This document shows positions 17,980 through 26,716 of a stretch of DNA of 64,000 bases, in pieces. Under the pieces are notes generated by a model, which saw only the letters and a list, made by a program, of their open reading frames with translations, searched no databases and was not told the origin of the DNA. The position numbers were made by a program, and so were the translations under genes. Source of the DNA: DATJLY01 sp035532935. Lineage in GTDB: Bacteria > Pseudomonadota > Alphaproteobacteria > ATCC43930 > CGMCC-115725. Numbering within the stretch: the stretch's first letter is position 1; every line of letters starts with the position of its first letter. The stretch is from NCBI GenBank assembly GCA_035532935.1, contig DATKQE010000071.1, positions 29,478-93,477 of the forward strand, given 5' to 3'.

Positions 17980-18107
17980 AGCGCCGGTCCGAAGGAGGCT
18001 CGCATCATCGCTCCCGCCGGCAGTTCCGCCCTGCTCCCGACCGAAGGCGCACGCGCCGCCGCCGCGGATGGAACGCGCCGGACCGCGGCGCCGGTGTCGT
18101 CCGCGCG

Positions 18108-19634
18108 ATGCCGTTAGAGCAGGTCGAGCCGGCGCAAGACTTCGCGATCTTCACGCGCCGCGAGATCGTAACGATTCTGTCGGGCCTGCTGCTGGCGATG
18201 TTCCTGGCCAGCATCGACCAGACGATCGTGGCGACGGCGCTCTCGACCATCGCGCGCGAGCTCGACGGCTGGGCGTCGATGGCCTGGGTCGTCTCGGCCT
18301 ATCTGGTGACGACGACGGTGACGACGCCGATTCACGGCCGGCTCAGCGATCTCTACGGGCGCCGGTCGCTGCTTCTCATCTCGATCGGCCTGTTCGTCGG
18401 CGCCTCGGTGTTCTGCGCGCTCTCGCAGAGCATGACGCAGCTCATTCTCGCGCGCGCATTGCAGGGCGTGGGCGGCGGCGGCTTGCGCTCGGTGTCGCAG
18501 GCGGCGCTCGCCGACATCATCGCGCCGCGCGACCGCGGCCGGTATCAGGGCTATTTCGCCACGGTCTTCGTTGTCTCGAACGCGCTCGGACCGGTGCTCG
18601 GCGGCTTCTTCGCCGAATATCTGACCTGGCAATGGATCTTCTGGATCAATCTGCCGCTCGGCATCGCCGCCTTCGCGATGTCGAGCCGCGTCTTGAAGCG
18701 GCTGCGGCTGCCGTCGCGGCGCGCCGCCATCGACTGGTGGGGCGCCATCCTGATCCTCGCCGCGACGACGCCGATCCTGTTGGGCGTGGGCAATGCCGAA
18801 CACAGCGGCGGCTGGCTGTCGCCCGATGCGATCGGCCCCATCGCTGCGGGCATCGTCCTCACCGTGCCGCTGCTGTTGCGCGAGCGCTTCGCGCGCGAGC
18901 CGATGCTGCCGCTGCGGCTGTTCGCGAGCCCGGTCTTTTCGGTCTCGATCCTCATTACGTTCATCATGTCGATCGTCATGGTCGGGCTGGTCATTCTCGT
19001 GCCGCTCAACTATCACCTCGTCACCGCCATGTCGCCGGACGAGATCGGCATCCGGCTGCTGCCGATCACCGTCGGATCGGTGGTCGGCTCGGCCGCGTCG
19101 GGGACGCTCGTCTCCCGCACCGGGAGCTATCGCCTCTATCCCATTCTGGGCAGCATTGGCGCGACGCTGGCATGCGCGGCGATCGCCGTCATCGGGCTCG
19201 GCCATTCGACGGCCTTCGACTTCACCGTGACGACGCTGCTCGGCCTCGCCTGGGGCGGGCAGTTTTCGCCGCTCACGGTCGCGGCGCAGAACGCGCTGAC
19301 GGCGCAGGACACCGGCATCGGCATGTCGTGCCTGATGTTCTTCCGCCTGATCGGCGGCGCCTTCGGGGTGGCGCTACTCAGCACGATCCTGATCGCGAAC
19401 CTGAACGCGGGCGCGCTCACCGTGCCCGGCCACGAAGCCTTGGGCGCCAATCCCGGGCTGGCGCTGTTCCATCTCGACGACCCGGGGATTCATCTCTCGG
19501 CGGCACTGCGCAATGCGCTCGATGCGACGATCGGGCGGGCCTTCACCCATCTCTACTGGATCGCCGCCCTGATCCTTGCGGTGGCGGTGGTACCCGCCTT
19601 CGTGCTCAAGGACGAGCCGCTGCGGACGAGCTGA
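18108..19634 (+). CDS. MFS drug/solute efflux transporter, DHA2 (14-TM) type
   Basis: A 508-residue inner-membrane proton-coupled transporter of the EmrB/QacA branch. The first helix carries SIDQTIVATAL (motif D1), motif A is GRLSDLYGRR (about 77-86), and motif C-like glycine/proline spacing is seen in SNALGPVLGGFF. Fourteen hydrophobic segments can be followed across the protein, with a long periplasmic loop before the last. Such pumps export drugs, detergents or aromatic compounds. No periplasmic adaptor (EmrA-like) gene is adjacent, and a regulator is not obvious. Confidence 0.9.
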   Translation: MPLEQVEPAQDFAIFTRREIVTILSGLLLAMFLASIDQTIVATALSTIARELDGWASMAWVVSAYLVTTTVTTPIHGRLSDLYGRRSLLLISIGLFVGASVFCALSQSMTQLILARALQGVGGGGLRSVSQAALADIIAPRDRGRYQGYFATVFVVSNALGPVLGGFFAEYLTWQWIFWINLPLGIAAFAMSSRVLKRLRLPSRRAAIDWWGAILILAATTPILLGVGNAEHSGGWLSPDAIGPIAAGIVLTVPLLLRERFAREPMLPLRLFASPVFSVSILITFIMSIVMVGLVILVPLNYHLVTAMSPDEIGIRLLPITVGSVVGSAASGTLVSRTGSYRLYPILGSIGATLACAAIAVIGLGHSTAFDFTVTTLLGLAWGGQFSPLTVAAQNALTAQDTGIGMSCLMFFRLIGGAFGVALLSTILIANLNAGALTVPGHEALGANPGLALFHLDDPGIHLSAALRNALDATIGRAFTHLYWIAALILAVAVVPAFVLKDEPLRTS

Positions 19635-19636
19635 AC

Positions 19637-20044
19637 TCAGCCACCGCCGCGCTGCGCCGCGAGGCATCCCGCTGCCGCCGCCCCGCCGGTGAGGACCGTA
19701 CCCCAGGCAATGTCGAGCACGGTGACGAAGCCGGACCAGCCGCGCAGCGTCGCGAGATTGGTGAGATCGTAGGTCGCATAGGCGAAGAACCCGAACAGAG
19801 CGCCGAGCCACAGGCCGCGCGGCCAGGCGGTACCCGCGCGCAGCGCCGGCGCCACCGCAAAGACCACGACGCCGACGGCGTAGACGAGATAGAACGCGGC
19901 CGCCGCCCCGAAGACCGGCCGCTCCAGCAACAGCGCGCCGAGGCGCGGTCGATAGACCCCGGTCCCGACGGTGCCGAGCCAGACGAAGTCGCCGGCGGCG
20001 AGCACGACGAGGCTGGCAAGGTAGGCCCAGAGATAGGACAGCAT
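19637..20044 (-). CDS. DUF2177 family membrane protein
   Basis: A 135-residue protein with four predicted membrane helices. The sequence GDFVWLGTVGTGVYRP near 18-33 and the GFFAYATYDLTNLATLRGW block near 85-103 are the hallmarks of DUF2177, a family of unknown function. I start at the ATG at 20044 because residues further upstream in the frame are unrelated and Arg-rich. It is convergent with the MFS gene (stops two bases apart) and divergent from the DUF3891 gene. Confidence 0.85.
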   Translation of the reverse strand: MLSYLWAYLASLVVLAAGDFVWLGTVGTGVYRPRLGALLLERPVFGAAAAFYLVYAVGVVVFAVAPALRAGTAWPRGLWLGALFGFFAYATYDLTNLATLRGWSGFVTVLDIAWGTVLTGGAAAAGCLAAQRGGG

Positions 20045-20120
20045 GACCGGCCCTCCCGCGCCGCGCCGCGAGCCTAGCAATCTTCCGCAGCGCCAGGCAA
20101 CCCGTGCGACGGCGCGCGCC

Positions 20121-20148
20121 TTGACATGACGCCAGTTCATGCTTTGCT
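20121..20148 (+). promoter_or_regulatory. Putative promoter of the DUF3891-UbiD-LLM operon
   Basis: TTGACA at 20121-20126, a 16-base spacer and TTTGCT at 20143-20148, followed by a GGAGG ribosome site before the ATG at 20176. The -35 is exact; the -10 is weak. Confidence 0.4.
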
Positions 20149-20175
20149 GGCCAGAGACGACGGCGGAGGCGTGGC

Positions 20176-20955
20176 ATGATCGTGCGCAAGGAGGCGGACG
20201 GCACGCTGCTGATGATCGGCCAGACCGAGCATTCGCGGCTGGTCGGCCAATTGGCGGCGCATTGGGGCAATGCAAGGTTCGCTGCAGCGCGGCCGTATGA
20301 TTCCGTAGTGCGCGCCGCCGTCTATCACGACTATGGCTGGCTGCGCTACGAGACCAGCCCGGTCATCGACGAGAAGACCGGTGAGACGCCCGATTTTCGT
20401 CAGGTCGGCGGACGCCAGCTCGATTCCTACCAATGGTGCGTGGACTGGATGACCGGTATCGACCGCTATTCCGGTCTGCTCGTCAGCATGCACCGCACCG
20501 GGCTGTGGAAGAACCGCTACGGCACCATCGCCTATCCCGACGCCTATAATCCGCGTGCGCTCGGGCCCGAGATCGAGGCATTCATCGCCCGCCACGAGGC
20601 GTGGCAGGAGACCGAACGCCAGACGCGCGACGCGGCCGAGGTCTGGTCGAATTATCGCCTGCTTCAGGTCTGGGACCTGCTGGGGCTCTATTTCTGCTGC
20701 CAGGAGCCGCGCGAGGACCATGTCGAGCCGGTGCCCGAGACGCCGAGCGCCAGCCGGACGGACGGCGTGCGGCTCACCATGAACCCGCTCACGCCGCGCA
20801 AGATCGCGTTCGATCCCTATCCCTTCGTGACGCGGCCGATCCATGTGCAGTTGAGCAGCCGGCGCCTGCCGACGACGCATTTTCCCGATCTCGACAGCTT
20901 CCGGCGCGCCTATTTCCAGGCGCCGGTCGAGCTCTTGGATTTCGAGCTGGTGTGA
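20176..20955 (+). CDS. DUF3891 family protein
   Basis: A 259-residue soluble protein. The first residues (MIVRKEADGTLLMIGQTEHSR) and the YHDYGW segment near 54-59 match DUF3891, which has histidine and aspartate positions (EHSRL, YHDYGW, SMHRTGLW) reminiscent of a metal-binding HD-like helical bundle; that fold idea is inference. It contains a CC pair near 174-175. A GGAGG ribosome site precedes the ATG. It is the first gene of a three-gene operon with UbiD (12 bases downstream) and an LLM monooxygenase. Confidence 0.85.
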   Translation: MIVRKEADGTLLMIGQTEHSRLVGQLAAHWGNARFAAARPYDSVVRAAVYHDYGWLRYETSPVIDEKTGETPDFRQVGGRQLDSYQWCVDWMTGIDRYSGLLVSMHRTGLWKNRYGTIAYPDAYNPRALGPEIEAFIARHEAWQETERQTRDAAEVWSNYRLLQVWDLLGLYFCCQEPREDHVEPVPETPSASRTDGVRLTMNPLTPRKIAFDPYPFVTRPIHVQLSSRRLPTTHFPDLDSFRRAYFQAPVELLDFELV

Positions 20956-20967
20956 GGAGCGCATAGC

Positions 20968-22620
20968 GTGGCCGATCCGCAGCGGGCCTATCCCGATCTC
21001 CACGAGCATCTTGCGGCGCTCAAGGAGGCCGGGCTGCTCCTCACCATCGACCGGCCGATCGACAAGGACTCCGAGTTGCATCCGCTGGTGCGGTGGCAGT
21101 TCGTCGGCGGCCTCGCCGAAGCCGAGCGCAAGGCGTTCCTGTTCACCAATATCCGCGACGGAAGCGGCCGCAGCTTCTCGATGCCGGTGGTGGTCGGCGC
21201 TATCGCTGCCAACCGTGCCATCTACAGCATCGGCATGGGCGCACCGGTGGCGGAGATCCAGGCGAAATGGGATCGCGCCATCGCCCATCCGGTGCCGCCG
21301 CGCGTGGTCAACAAGGCGCCGTGCCAGGACGTGGTGCTCGAAGGCGCGGCGCTTCAGGGCGAAGGGCACGGGCTCGACCTGCTGCCGATTCCGATCTCGA
21401 CGCCGGGCTTCGACAGCGCGCCGACGCTCACCGCCACCAACGTCATCACCCGCGACCCCGAGACCGGGGTGCAGAACATGGGCACCTATCGCGCCGCGCT
21501 CAAGGCGCCGGATCGGCTGGTGGTGCGCATGGCGACGCGGGTGGGCGGCGCCGGCGGCTATCAGCACTACCTCAAGCACCAGAAGCGCGGCGACAAGACG
21601 ATGCCGTGCGCGATCGTGCTGGGCTGCCCGCCCTATGTCGCCTTTCTCGGGCCGCAGAAGCTGCCGCTCGACATCGACGAGTTCACCGTCGCCGGCGGGC
21701 TCGCCGGATCGCCGATCAATGTCGTGCGTGGCCGCACCGTCGACCTTTTGGTGCCGGCCGAGGCCGAGCTGGTCATCGAGGGCCTGATCGACACCGAATA
21801 TCTCGAGCCCGAAGCGCCGTTCGGCGAATCCCACGGCCACGTCGCACTCGAGGAGTTCAACATGCCGATGCGGGTGACGGCGATCACCCACCGGCTCAAT
21901 CCGATCATTCCGTCCTATATCAGCCAGGTGGCGCCGAGCGAATCGAGCGTCATCAAGCGCGTCGCCTACGAGCCGCTGTTCCTCGCCCATCTGCGCGACA
22001 CGCTCGGCATCCGCGGCGTGACGCGGGTGGCGCTGCACGAACCCTTGACCGGCCTCCTGCGCGTCACGATCGTCACGGTGGCGCGGGGCACGCCGCCGAC
22101 CGAGATCTGGCGGGCGCTGCAAGGCGCGGCCGCGTTCAAGGGCGATTGCGGCAAGATCTGCATCGCGGTCGACGAGGACATCGATCCCGACAACGCGGAC
22201 GCACTGTTGTGGGCGATGGCCTATCGCATGAACCCGGCCGAGGACGTGGAGACGCTGCGCCACCGCGGCCTGGGCCACGGGCCCCGGCGCGAGCATGGCG
22301 GCGACGAGGATGCGACGCTGCTCGTCAATGCCACGATGAAGGGCGACATGCCGCCCCTCGCACTGCCGAAGCAGCCCTTCATGGAGCGGGCGCGCAAGAT
22401 CTGGGACGAGCTCGGGCTGCCGGGGCTGCGACCGCAGCCGCCCTGGTTCGGCTATTCGCTCGGCGACTGGCTGCCGGAATGGGACCGCGCGGCGGAGCGC
22501 GCCGTCGCCGGCCGCTATCTCGAGAACGGCCGCATCAGCGCGCAGCGGCGCCGCAAGGGCATCAAGCCCGAAACCAAGTTCCGGCCGGACCGGGCGGAGC
22601 CATCGCAGGAGGAAAAATGA
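20968..22620 (+). CDS. UbiD family (de)carboxylase
   Basis: A 550-residue UbiD-family protein with GTG start after GAGGAG. The prFMN/metal motif N170-MGTY-R175, a His at 200 in YQHYL and the catalytic E282-APFG-E287 are all present, so it should carry out reversible decarboxylation. VRWQFVGGL and the final PWFGYSLGDW segment are shared with the UbiD protein at 34298-35986, which looks like its closest relative in the window. The stop codon overlaps the LLM start (ATGA), giving tight coupling. The natural substrate is not predictable, but the pairing with a flavin monooxygenase suggests an aromatic acid. Confidence 0.92.
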   Translation: MADPQRAYPDLHEHLAALKEAGLLLTIDRPIDKDSELHPLVRWQFVGGLAEAERKAFLFTNIRDGSGRSFSMPVVVGAIAANRAIYSIGMGAPVAEIQAKWDRAIAHPVPPRVVNKAPCQDVVLEGAALQGEGHGLDLLPIPISTPGFDSAPTLTATNVITRDPETGVQNMGTYRAALKAPDRLVVRMATRVGGAGGYQHYLKHQKRGDKTMPCAIVLGCPPYVAFLGPQKLPLDIDEFTVAGGLAGSPINVVRGRTVDLLVPAEAELVIEGLIDTEYLEPEAPFGESHGHVALEEFNMPMRVTAITHRLNPIIPSYISQVAPSESSVIKRVAYEPLFLAHLRDTLGIRGVTRVALHEPLTGLLRVTIVTVARGTPPTEIWRALQGAAAFKGDCGKICIAVDEDIDPDNADALLWAMAYRMNPAEDVETLRHRGLGHGPRREHGGDEDATLLVNATMKGDMPPLALPKQPFMERARKIWDELGLPGLRPQPPWFGYSLGDWLPEWDRAAERAVAGRYLENGRISAQRRRKGIKPETKFRPDRAEPSQEEK

Positions 22621-23723
22621 AGCTCGGCTTCTTCACCATGCCGGTCCATCCCCAGGGGCGCCCTTATGTGGAGACGCTCAAGGAGGACCGCGCGGCGTTC
22701 ATTCTCGCCGACAGGCTCGGCTACAGCGAAGCCTATTGCGGCGAGCATCTGACCGATGCCTGCGAGAACATTCCCAACAGCATGATGTTCCTCACGAGCC
22801 TGATTGACGCCACGAAGCAGATCAAGCTCGGCACCGCGGTCGCCAACCTGCCGTTCAGCCATCCGGTGATCGTCGCCTCGAACGCGGCGATGCTCGACAA
22901 TCTGCTCGAAGGCCGGCTCATTCTCGGCGTCGGCGCGGGCGTGCTGCGCTCGGACGCGGAGGCGCTCGGCATCCTCGACAAGGACCGCGGCGCAATGTTC
23001 GTCGAGGCGATCGACCAGGTCATCGCCATCTGGACCGGCGAGGCGCCCTACAAGATCACCGGCAAGTTCTGGAACGTGACGACGGAAAAGACGCTGTCGC
23101 CCGAGCTCGGCGTCGGCATGATCGTCAAGCCCTATCAGAAGCCGCATCCCCCCATCGTCGGCACGGTGACGGATCCGAACTCGCCCGGCATCGTCGCGCT
23201 CGGACGGCGCGGCTGGTGGCCGGTGACGGCCAACTATCTCCACGCCAAATGGATCCGCAACCACTGGACCAACTACGTGCGCGGCGCGGAAGAGGCCGGA
23301 CGCCGGCCGGATCGCAGCCAATGGCGCGTCGCGCGCTCGATCTTCGTCGCCGACGACGACAAGGTCGCCCAGCGCTATGGCAGGACCGACGCCAACAGCC
23401 CCTATCGCTTCTACATGAGCCAGCTTTCGACCAAGCTCCGGCTCGGCCGCAAGCTCGGGGCGTTCAAGCGCGAGGAGGCGATGGCGGACGAGGCGGTGAC
23501 GGTCGACTACATCATGGACAATCTCGTCATCGCCGGCGGCGTCAACAGCGTCGTCGATCAGCTTCTCGCCTTGCACGAGGAAACCGGCGGCTTCGGCACG
23601 CTGCTTTATTGCGGCAAGAACTGGACCGATCCCGCCCTCGGCCGGAAGTCGATGGAGCTGATGGCGGAAAAGGTGATGCCGGCGGTCAATGCCGCGCTCG
23701 GCCGCACCAAGGCAGCCGAATAG
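22617..23723 (+). CDS. LLM class flavin-dependent oxidoreductase
   Basis: A 368-residue bacterial-luciferase-like monooxygenase. The start is the ATG overlapping the UbiD stop, with AGGAGG just before it. The N-terminus MKLGFFTMPVHP is the first barrel strand. EAYCGEHLTD, GTAVANLPFSHP and RLILGVGAG are typical flavin-site segments. Insertion ANYLHAKWIRNHW near 200 characterises the limonene-monooxygenase/LimB-like branch. It presumably needs FMNH2 from a reductase encoded elsewhere. The product of UbiD (or its substrate) is the likely target, by adjacency only. Confidence 0.9.
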   Translation: MKLGFFTMPVHPQGRPYVETLKEDRAAFILADRLGYSEAYCGEHLTDACENIPNSMMFLTSLIDATKQIKLGTAVANLPFSHPVIVASNAAMLDNLLEGRLILGVGAGVLRSDAEALGILDKDRGAMFVEAIDQVIAIWTGEAPYKITGKFWNVTTEKTLSPELGVGMIVKPYQKPHPPIVGTVTDPNSPGIVALGRRGWWPVTANYLHAKWIRNHWTNYVRGAEEAGRRPDRSQWRVARSIFVADDDKVAQRYGRTDANSPYRFYMSQLSTKLRLGRKLGAFKREEAMADEAVTVDYIMDNLVIAGGVNSVVDQLLALHEETGGFGTLLYCGKNWTDPALGRKSMELMAEKVMPAVNAALGRTKAAE

Positions 23724-23769
23724 GCCGGATCGTGCGCGCAATGACCGCGCCGCGGCACCGGCGCGCGGC

Positions 23770-23801
23770 TTGACCTCAAGGGGCAGGGTTGCCGGTATGC
23801 A
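23770..23801 (+). promoter_or_regulatory. Putative long-spacer promoter upstream of cydABX
   Basis: TTGACC (23770-23775) and TATGCA (23796-23801) are separated by 20 bases. The left part reads ACCTCAAG, as in MerR/SoxR-type operators. The matching right half is poor, so a MerR-type control is only a suggestion. Confidence 0.35.
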
Positions 23802-23872
23802 CATGATGATGGTTGATTGACACCCAAGACGTTTCCCCGGTGGCGCGGGCCCATTCCTTTCGGGAGCGCGAT

Positions 23873-25465
23873 ATGATCGATCTCCACGTTGTCGACCTGT
23901 CGCGGCTGCAGTTCGCGCTCACCGCGCTCTATCACTTCCTGTTCGTGCCGTTGACGCTGGGGCTCTCGCTGCTGCTGGCGATCATGGAAAGCGTCTTCGT
24001 CATGACCGGACGCACGGTCTGGCGCGAGATGACGAAATTCTGGGGCCTGCTCTTCGGCATCAATTTCGCCATGGGCGTCGCCACCGGGATCACGATGGAG
24101 TTTCAGTTCGGCACGAACTGGGCCTTCTATTCGGCCTATGTCGGCGACATTTTCGGCGCGCCCTTGGCGATCGAAGGGCTGATGGCGTTCTTCCTCGAAT
24201 CGACGTTCATCGGCTTGTTCTTCTTCGGCTGGAACCGGCTGTCCAAGGTCGGCCACCTCGTTGCGACGTGGCTGATGGCGCTGGGTACGAGTTTTTCCGC
24301 GCTGTGGATTCTCATCGCCAATGCCTGGATGCAGAATCCGGTGGGCGCCGCGTACAACCCCGTGACCAACCGGATGGAGCTGACGTCTTTCTACGACCTG
24401 ATCTTCAATCCGGTGGCGCAGTCGAAATTCGTGCACACGGTGAGCGCCGGCTACGTCACCGGCGCGACCTTCGTCCTCGCGGTGAGCGCGTGGTATCTGC
24501 TGCGCGGCCGGCATATCGAATTCGCGCGCCGCTCGATCGCCGTGGCCGCAAGCTTCGGGCTCGCCTCGGCGCTCTCCGTCGTCGTCCTCGGCGACGAGAG
24601 CGGCTATACCGCCACCGCCAACCAGAAAATGAAGATCGCCGCGATCGAGGCAATGTGGGAGACCGAGCCGGCGCCGGCGAGCTTCACCGTGTTCGGCCTG
24701 CCCGACATCGCCGCGCGCCGGACGCGCGACGCGATCGAGATCCCCTATCTGCTCGGGCTCATCGCCACGCGGTCGCTCGACACGCCCATCCCCGGCATCG
24801 ACGAGCTGGTGCGAAGCGGCGAGCAGCGCATTCGCAGCGGCATGGTCGCCTACCAGGCGCTCCAGACGCTGCGCCGCGATCCGACCGATGCGGCCGCGCG
24901 CGCCACGTTCGATCAGCATGCGGCCGATCTCGGCTATGGACTTTTGCTGAAGCGCTATACGCCGCGCGTCGTCGATGCCACCGCCGCGCAGATCCGCGCT
25001 GCGGGGAACGATCTCATTCCCGACGTACCGGTGCTGTTCTGGAGCTTCCGCTTCATGGCCGGGATCGGCTTCTATCTCATTGCGCTTTACGCCGTCGCCT
25101 TCACCCTCGCGGCGCTGCGCCAGGTGGAGCGGCGATGGTTCCTGCGGTTGGCGCTCATCAGCCTGCCGCTGCCATGGATCGCGGCCGAACTCGGCTGGAT
25201 CGTGGCGGAAGTCGGCCGGCAGCCGTGGGTGGTCGATAACGTGCTGCCGACCTTTCTTGGGATCTCGTCCACCTCGCCGGGCCAGGTATGGCTGTCGCTC
25301 GTGGGGTTCGTCGCGTTCTACACGACGCTCGCCGTCGTCGACGTCTTCCTTCTCTTGCGTTTCATCCGGCGCGGGCCGCCGCCGGCGCCGCTGACCATCG
25401 ACCGCACCCACGCCTTTGCGCGGCCGGGGCGCCGCGGCGAGGATCGCGCCCATGCCCAGCTATGA
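23873..25465 (+). CDS. cydA: Cytochrome bd ubiquinol oxidase subunit I
   Basis: A 530-residue integral membrane subunit carrying hemes b558, b595 and d. It oxidises ubiquinol and reduces O2 with high affinity. It follows E. coli CydA almost position by position: SRLQFALTALYHFLF with the heme-ligand His at 21, KFWGLLFGINFA, MEFQFGTNW, FVHTVSAGY and the quinol-site GRQPW. The Q-loop is of the long E. coli type (residues about 250-385, GLLLKRYTP intact), unlike cyanide-insensitive CioA. I use the ATG at 23873 (MIDLHVVDLS); an in-frame upstream ATG adds 20 unrelated residues. Confidence 0.96.
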   Translation: MIDLHVVDLSRLQFALTALYHFLFVPLTLGLSLLLAIMESVFVMTGRTVWREMTKFWGLLFGINFAMGVATGITMEFQFGTNWAFYSAYVGDIFGAPLAIEGLMAFFLESTFIGLFFFGWNRLSKVGHLVATWLMALGTSFSALWILIANAWMQNPVGAAYNPVTNRMELTSFYDLIFNPVAQSKFVHTVSAGYVTGATFVLAVSAWYLLRGRHIEFARRSIAVAASFGLASALSVVVLGDESGYTATANQKMKIAAIEAMWETEPAPASFTVFGLPDIAARRTRDAIEIPYLLGLIATRSLDTPIPGIDELVRSGEQRIRSGMVAYQALQTLRRDPTDAAARATFDQHAADLGYGLLLKRYTPRVVDATAAQIRAAGNDLIPDVPVLFWSFRFMAGIGFYLIALYAVAFTLAALRQVERRWFLRLALISLPLPWIAAELGWIVAEVGRQPWVVDNVLPTFLGISSTSPGQVWLSLVGFVAFYTTLAVVDVFLLLRFIRRGPPPAPLTIDRTHAFARPGRRGEDRAHAQL

Positions 25466-26588
25466 AATCCTGCGCGTGATCTGGTGGGCGCTGCTCGGCG
25501 TCCTCCTCATCGGGTTCGCCGTGACCGACGGCTATGACCTCGGCACGCTCATGCTGCTTCCCTTCGTCGGCCGCGGCGATGCCGAGCGCCGCCAGACGCT
25601 CGAGACGGTCGAGCCGACCTGGGAAGGCCATCAGGTCTGGTTCATCCTCGGCGGCGGCGCGTCCTTCGCCGCGTGGCCGCTGCTCTATGCCACGAGCTTC
25701 TCCGGCTTCTACGTGGCGATGCTGCTGGTGCTCGCGGCGCTCATTCTGCGCGCGGTCGGCTTCAACTTTCGCAGCAAGCTGCCGCACCCGCGGTGGCGGT
25801 CGCTCTGGGACTGGGTCCTGTTCGGCGGTGGCCTGGTGCCGGCGCTCATCTTCGGCGTGGCCTTCGGCAATCTGCTTCTAGGCGTGCCGTTCCACCTCGA
25901 TGCGGATCTGCGGCCGATCTATGCGGGCAGCTTCTTCGGTTTGCTGCGGCCGTTCGCGCTGCTCGCCGGCCTCGTCAGCATCGCCATGCTGACGATGCAT
26001 GGCGGCGCCTGGATCGCCTACAAAGCCGATGGCGCGGTGGCGCAGCGCGCGTCCCGTGCCGTCGCCGGCGCCGGCGTCGCGCTGATCGTGCTGTTCGCGC
26101 TGGCCGGCGTGTGGATCGCCAAAGGGGTTCCGGGCTATGCGCTCGCCGCTGCCATGGTCCATGACGGACCGTCCAATCCGCTCGGCAAGACCGTATCCGT
26201 GCGCGCCGGCGCCTGGCTCGCCAATTACGAAAATTTTCCGCGGCTGGCGGCGGTTCCCGGCATCGCGTTCGTCGGCGCGTTGCTCGCGATCGCTTTCGCA
26301 CGTGCGCGCCGCGATCTCCTGGCCTTTCTCGCCAGCGGCGTCAGCGTTGCCGGCGTGATCGCGACCGCGGGCGTGACGCTCTTTCCCTTTCTGCTGCCGT
26401 CCTCGAGCAATCCCGGGAGCAGCCTGACGGTATGGGATTCCTCGAGCAGTCGCCTCACGTTGTTCATCATGCTGATCGCGACGGTCATTTTTTTGCCGAT
26501 CATCCTGATCTATACCGGTTGGGTCTTCCGCGTGCTGCGCGGCCGGATCCGGCTCGCCGAACTCGAGCCGCATGACGGGACGTATTGA
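25452..26588 (+). CDS. cydB: Cytochrome bd ubiquinol oxidase subunit II
   Basis: A 378-residue membrane protein with about eight or nine helices. VTDGYDLGTLMLLPF (about 27-41) with the conserved Asp/Tyr pair, EPTWEGHQVWFILGGGA, and the C-terminal VIFLPIILIYTGWVFRVLRG are typical of CydB. The start at 25452 overlaps the end of cydA by 14 bases. Together with CydA and CydX it forms the terminal oxidase used at low oxygen or under nitrosative stress. Confidence 0.95.
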   Translation: MPSYEILRVIWWALLGVLLIGFAVTDGYDLGTLMLLPFVGRGDAERRQTLETVEPTWEGHQVWFILGGGASFAAWPLLYATSFSGFYVAMLLVLAALILRAVGFNFRSKLPHPRWRSLWDWVLFGGGLVPALIFGVAFGNLLLGVPFHLDADLRPIYAGSFFGLLRPFALLAGLVSIAMLTMHGGAWIAYKADGAVAQRASRAVAGAGVALIVLFALAGVWIAKGVPGYALAAAMVHDGPSNPLGKTVSVRAGAWLANYENFPRLAAVPGIAFVGALLAIAFARARRDLLAFLASGVSVAGVIATAGVTLFPFLLPSSSNPGSSLTVWDSSSSRLTLFIMLIATVIFLPIILIYTGWVFRVLRGRIRLAELEPHDGTY

Positions 26589-26599
26589 AGGAGGGCGCG

Positions 26600-26704
26600 A
26601 TGTGGTATTTCGCCTGGGTCCTGGGTCTCGGCCTCGCCTGCGCCTTCGCCATCCTCAACGGGATGTGGTTCGAGCTGATGGACGAGCGTGGCGAGCCGCG
26701 CTGA
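26600..26704 (+). CDS. cydX: Cytochrome bd oxidase small subunit CydX
   Basis: A 34-residue single-helix protein starting MWYFAWVLG and ending ELMDERGEPR, too short for usual ORF cut-offs but with a strong GGAGGG ribosome site ten bases after cydB. It matches the CydX pattern: aromatic N-terminus, WxLG, AILNGMWFE and a charged tail. CydX stabilises hemes in the CydAB complex. Confidence 0.93.
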   Translation: MWYFAWVLGLGLACAFAILNGMWFELMDERGEPR

Positions 26705-26716
26705 ACCCGCGCCGCG

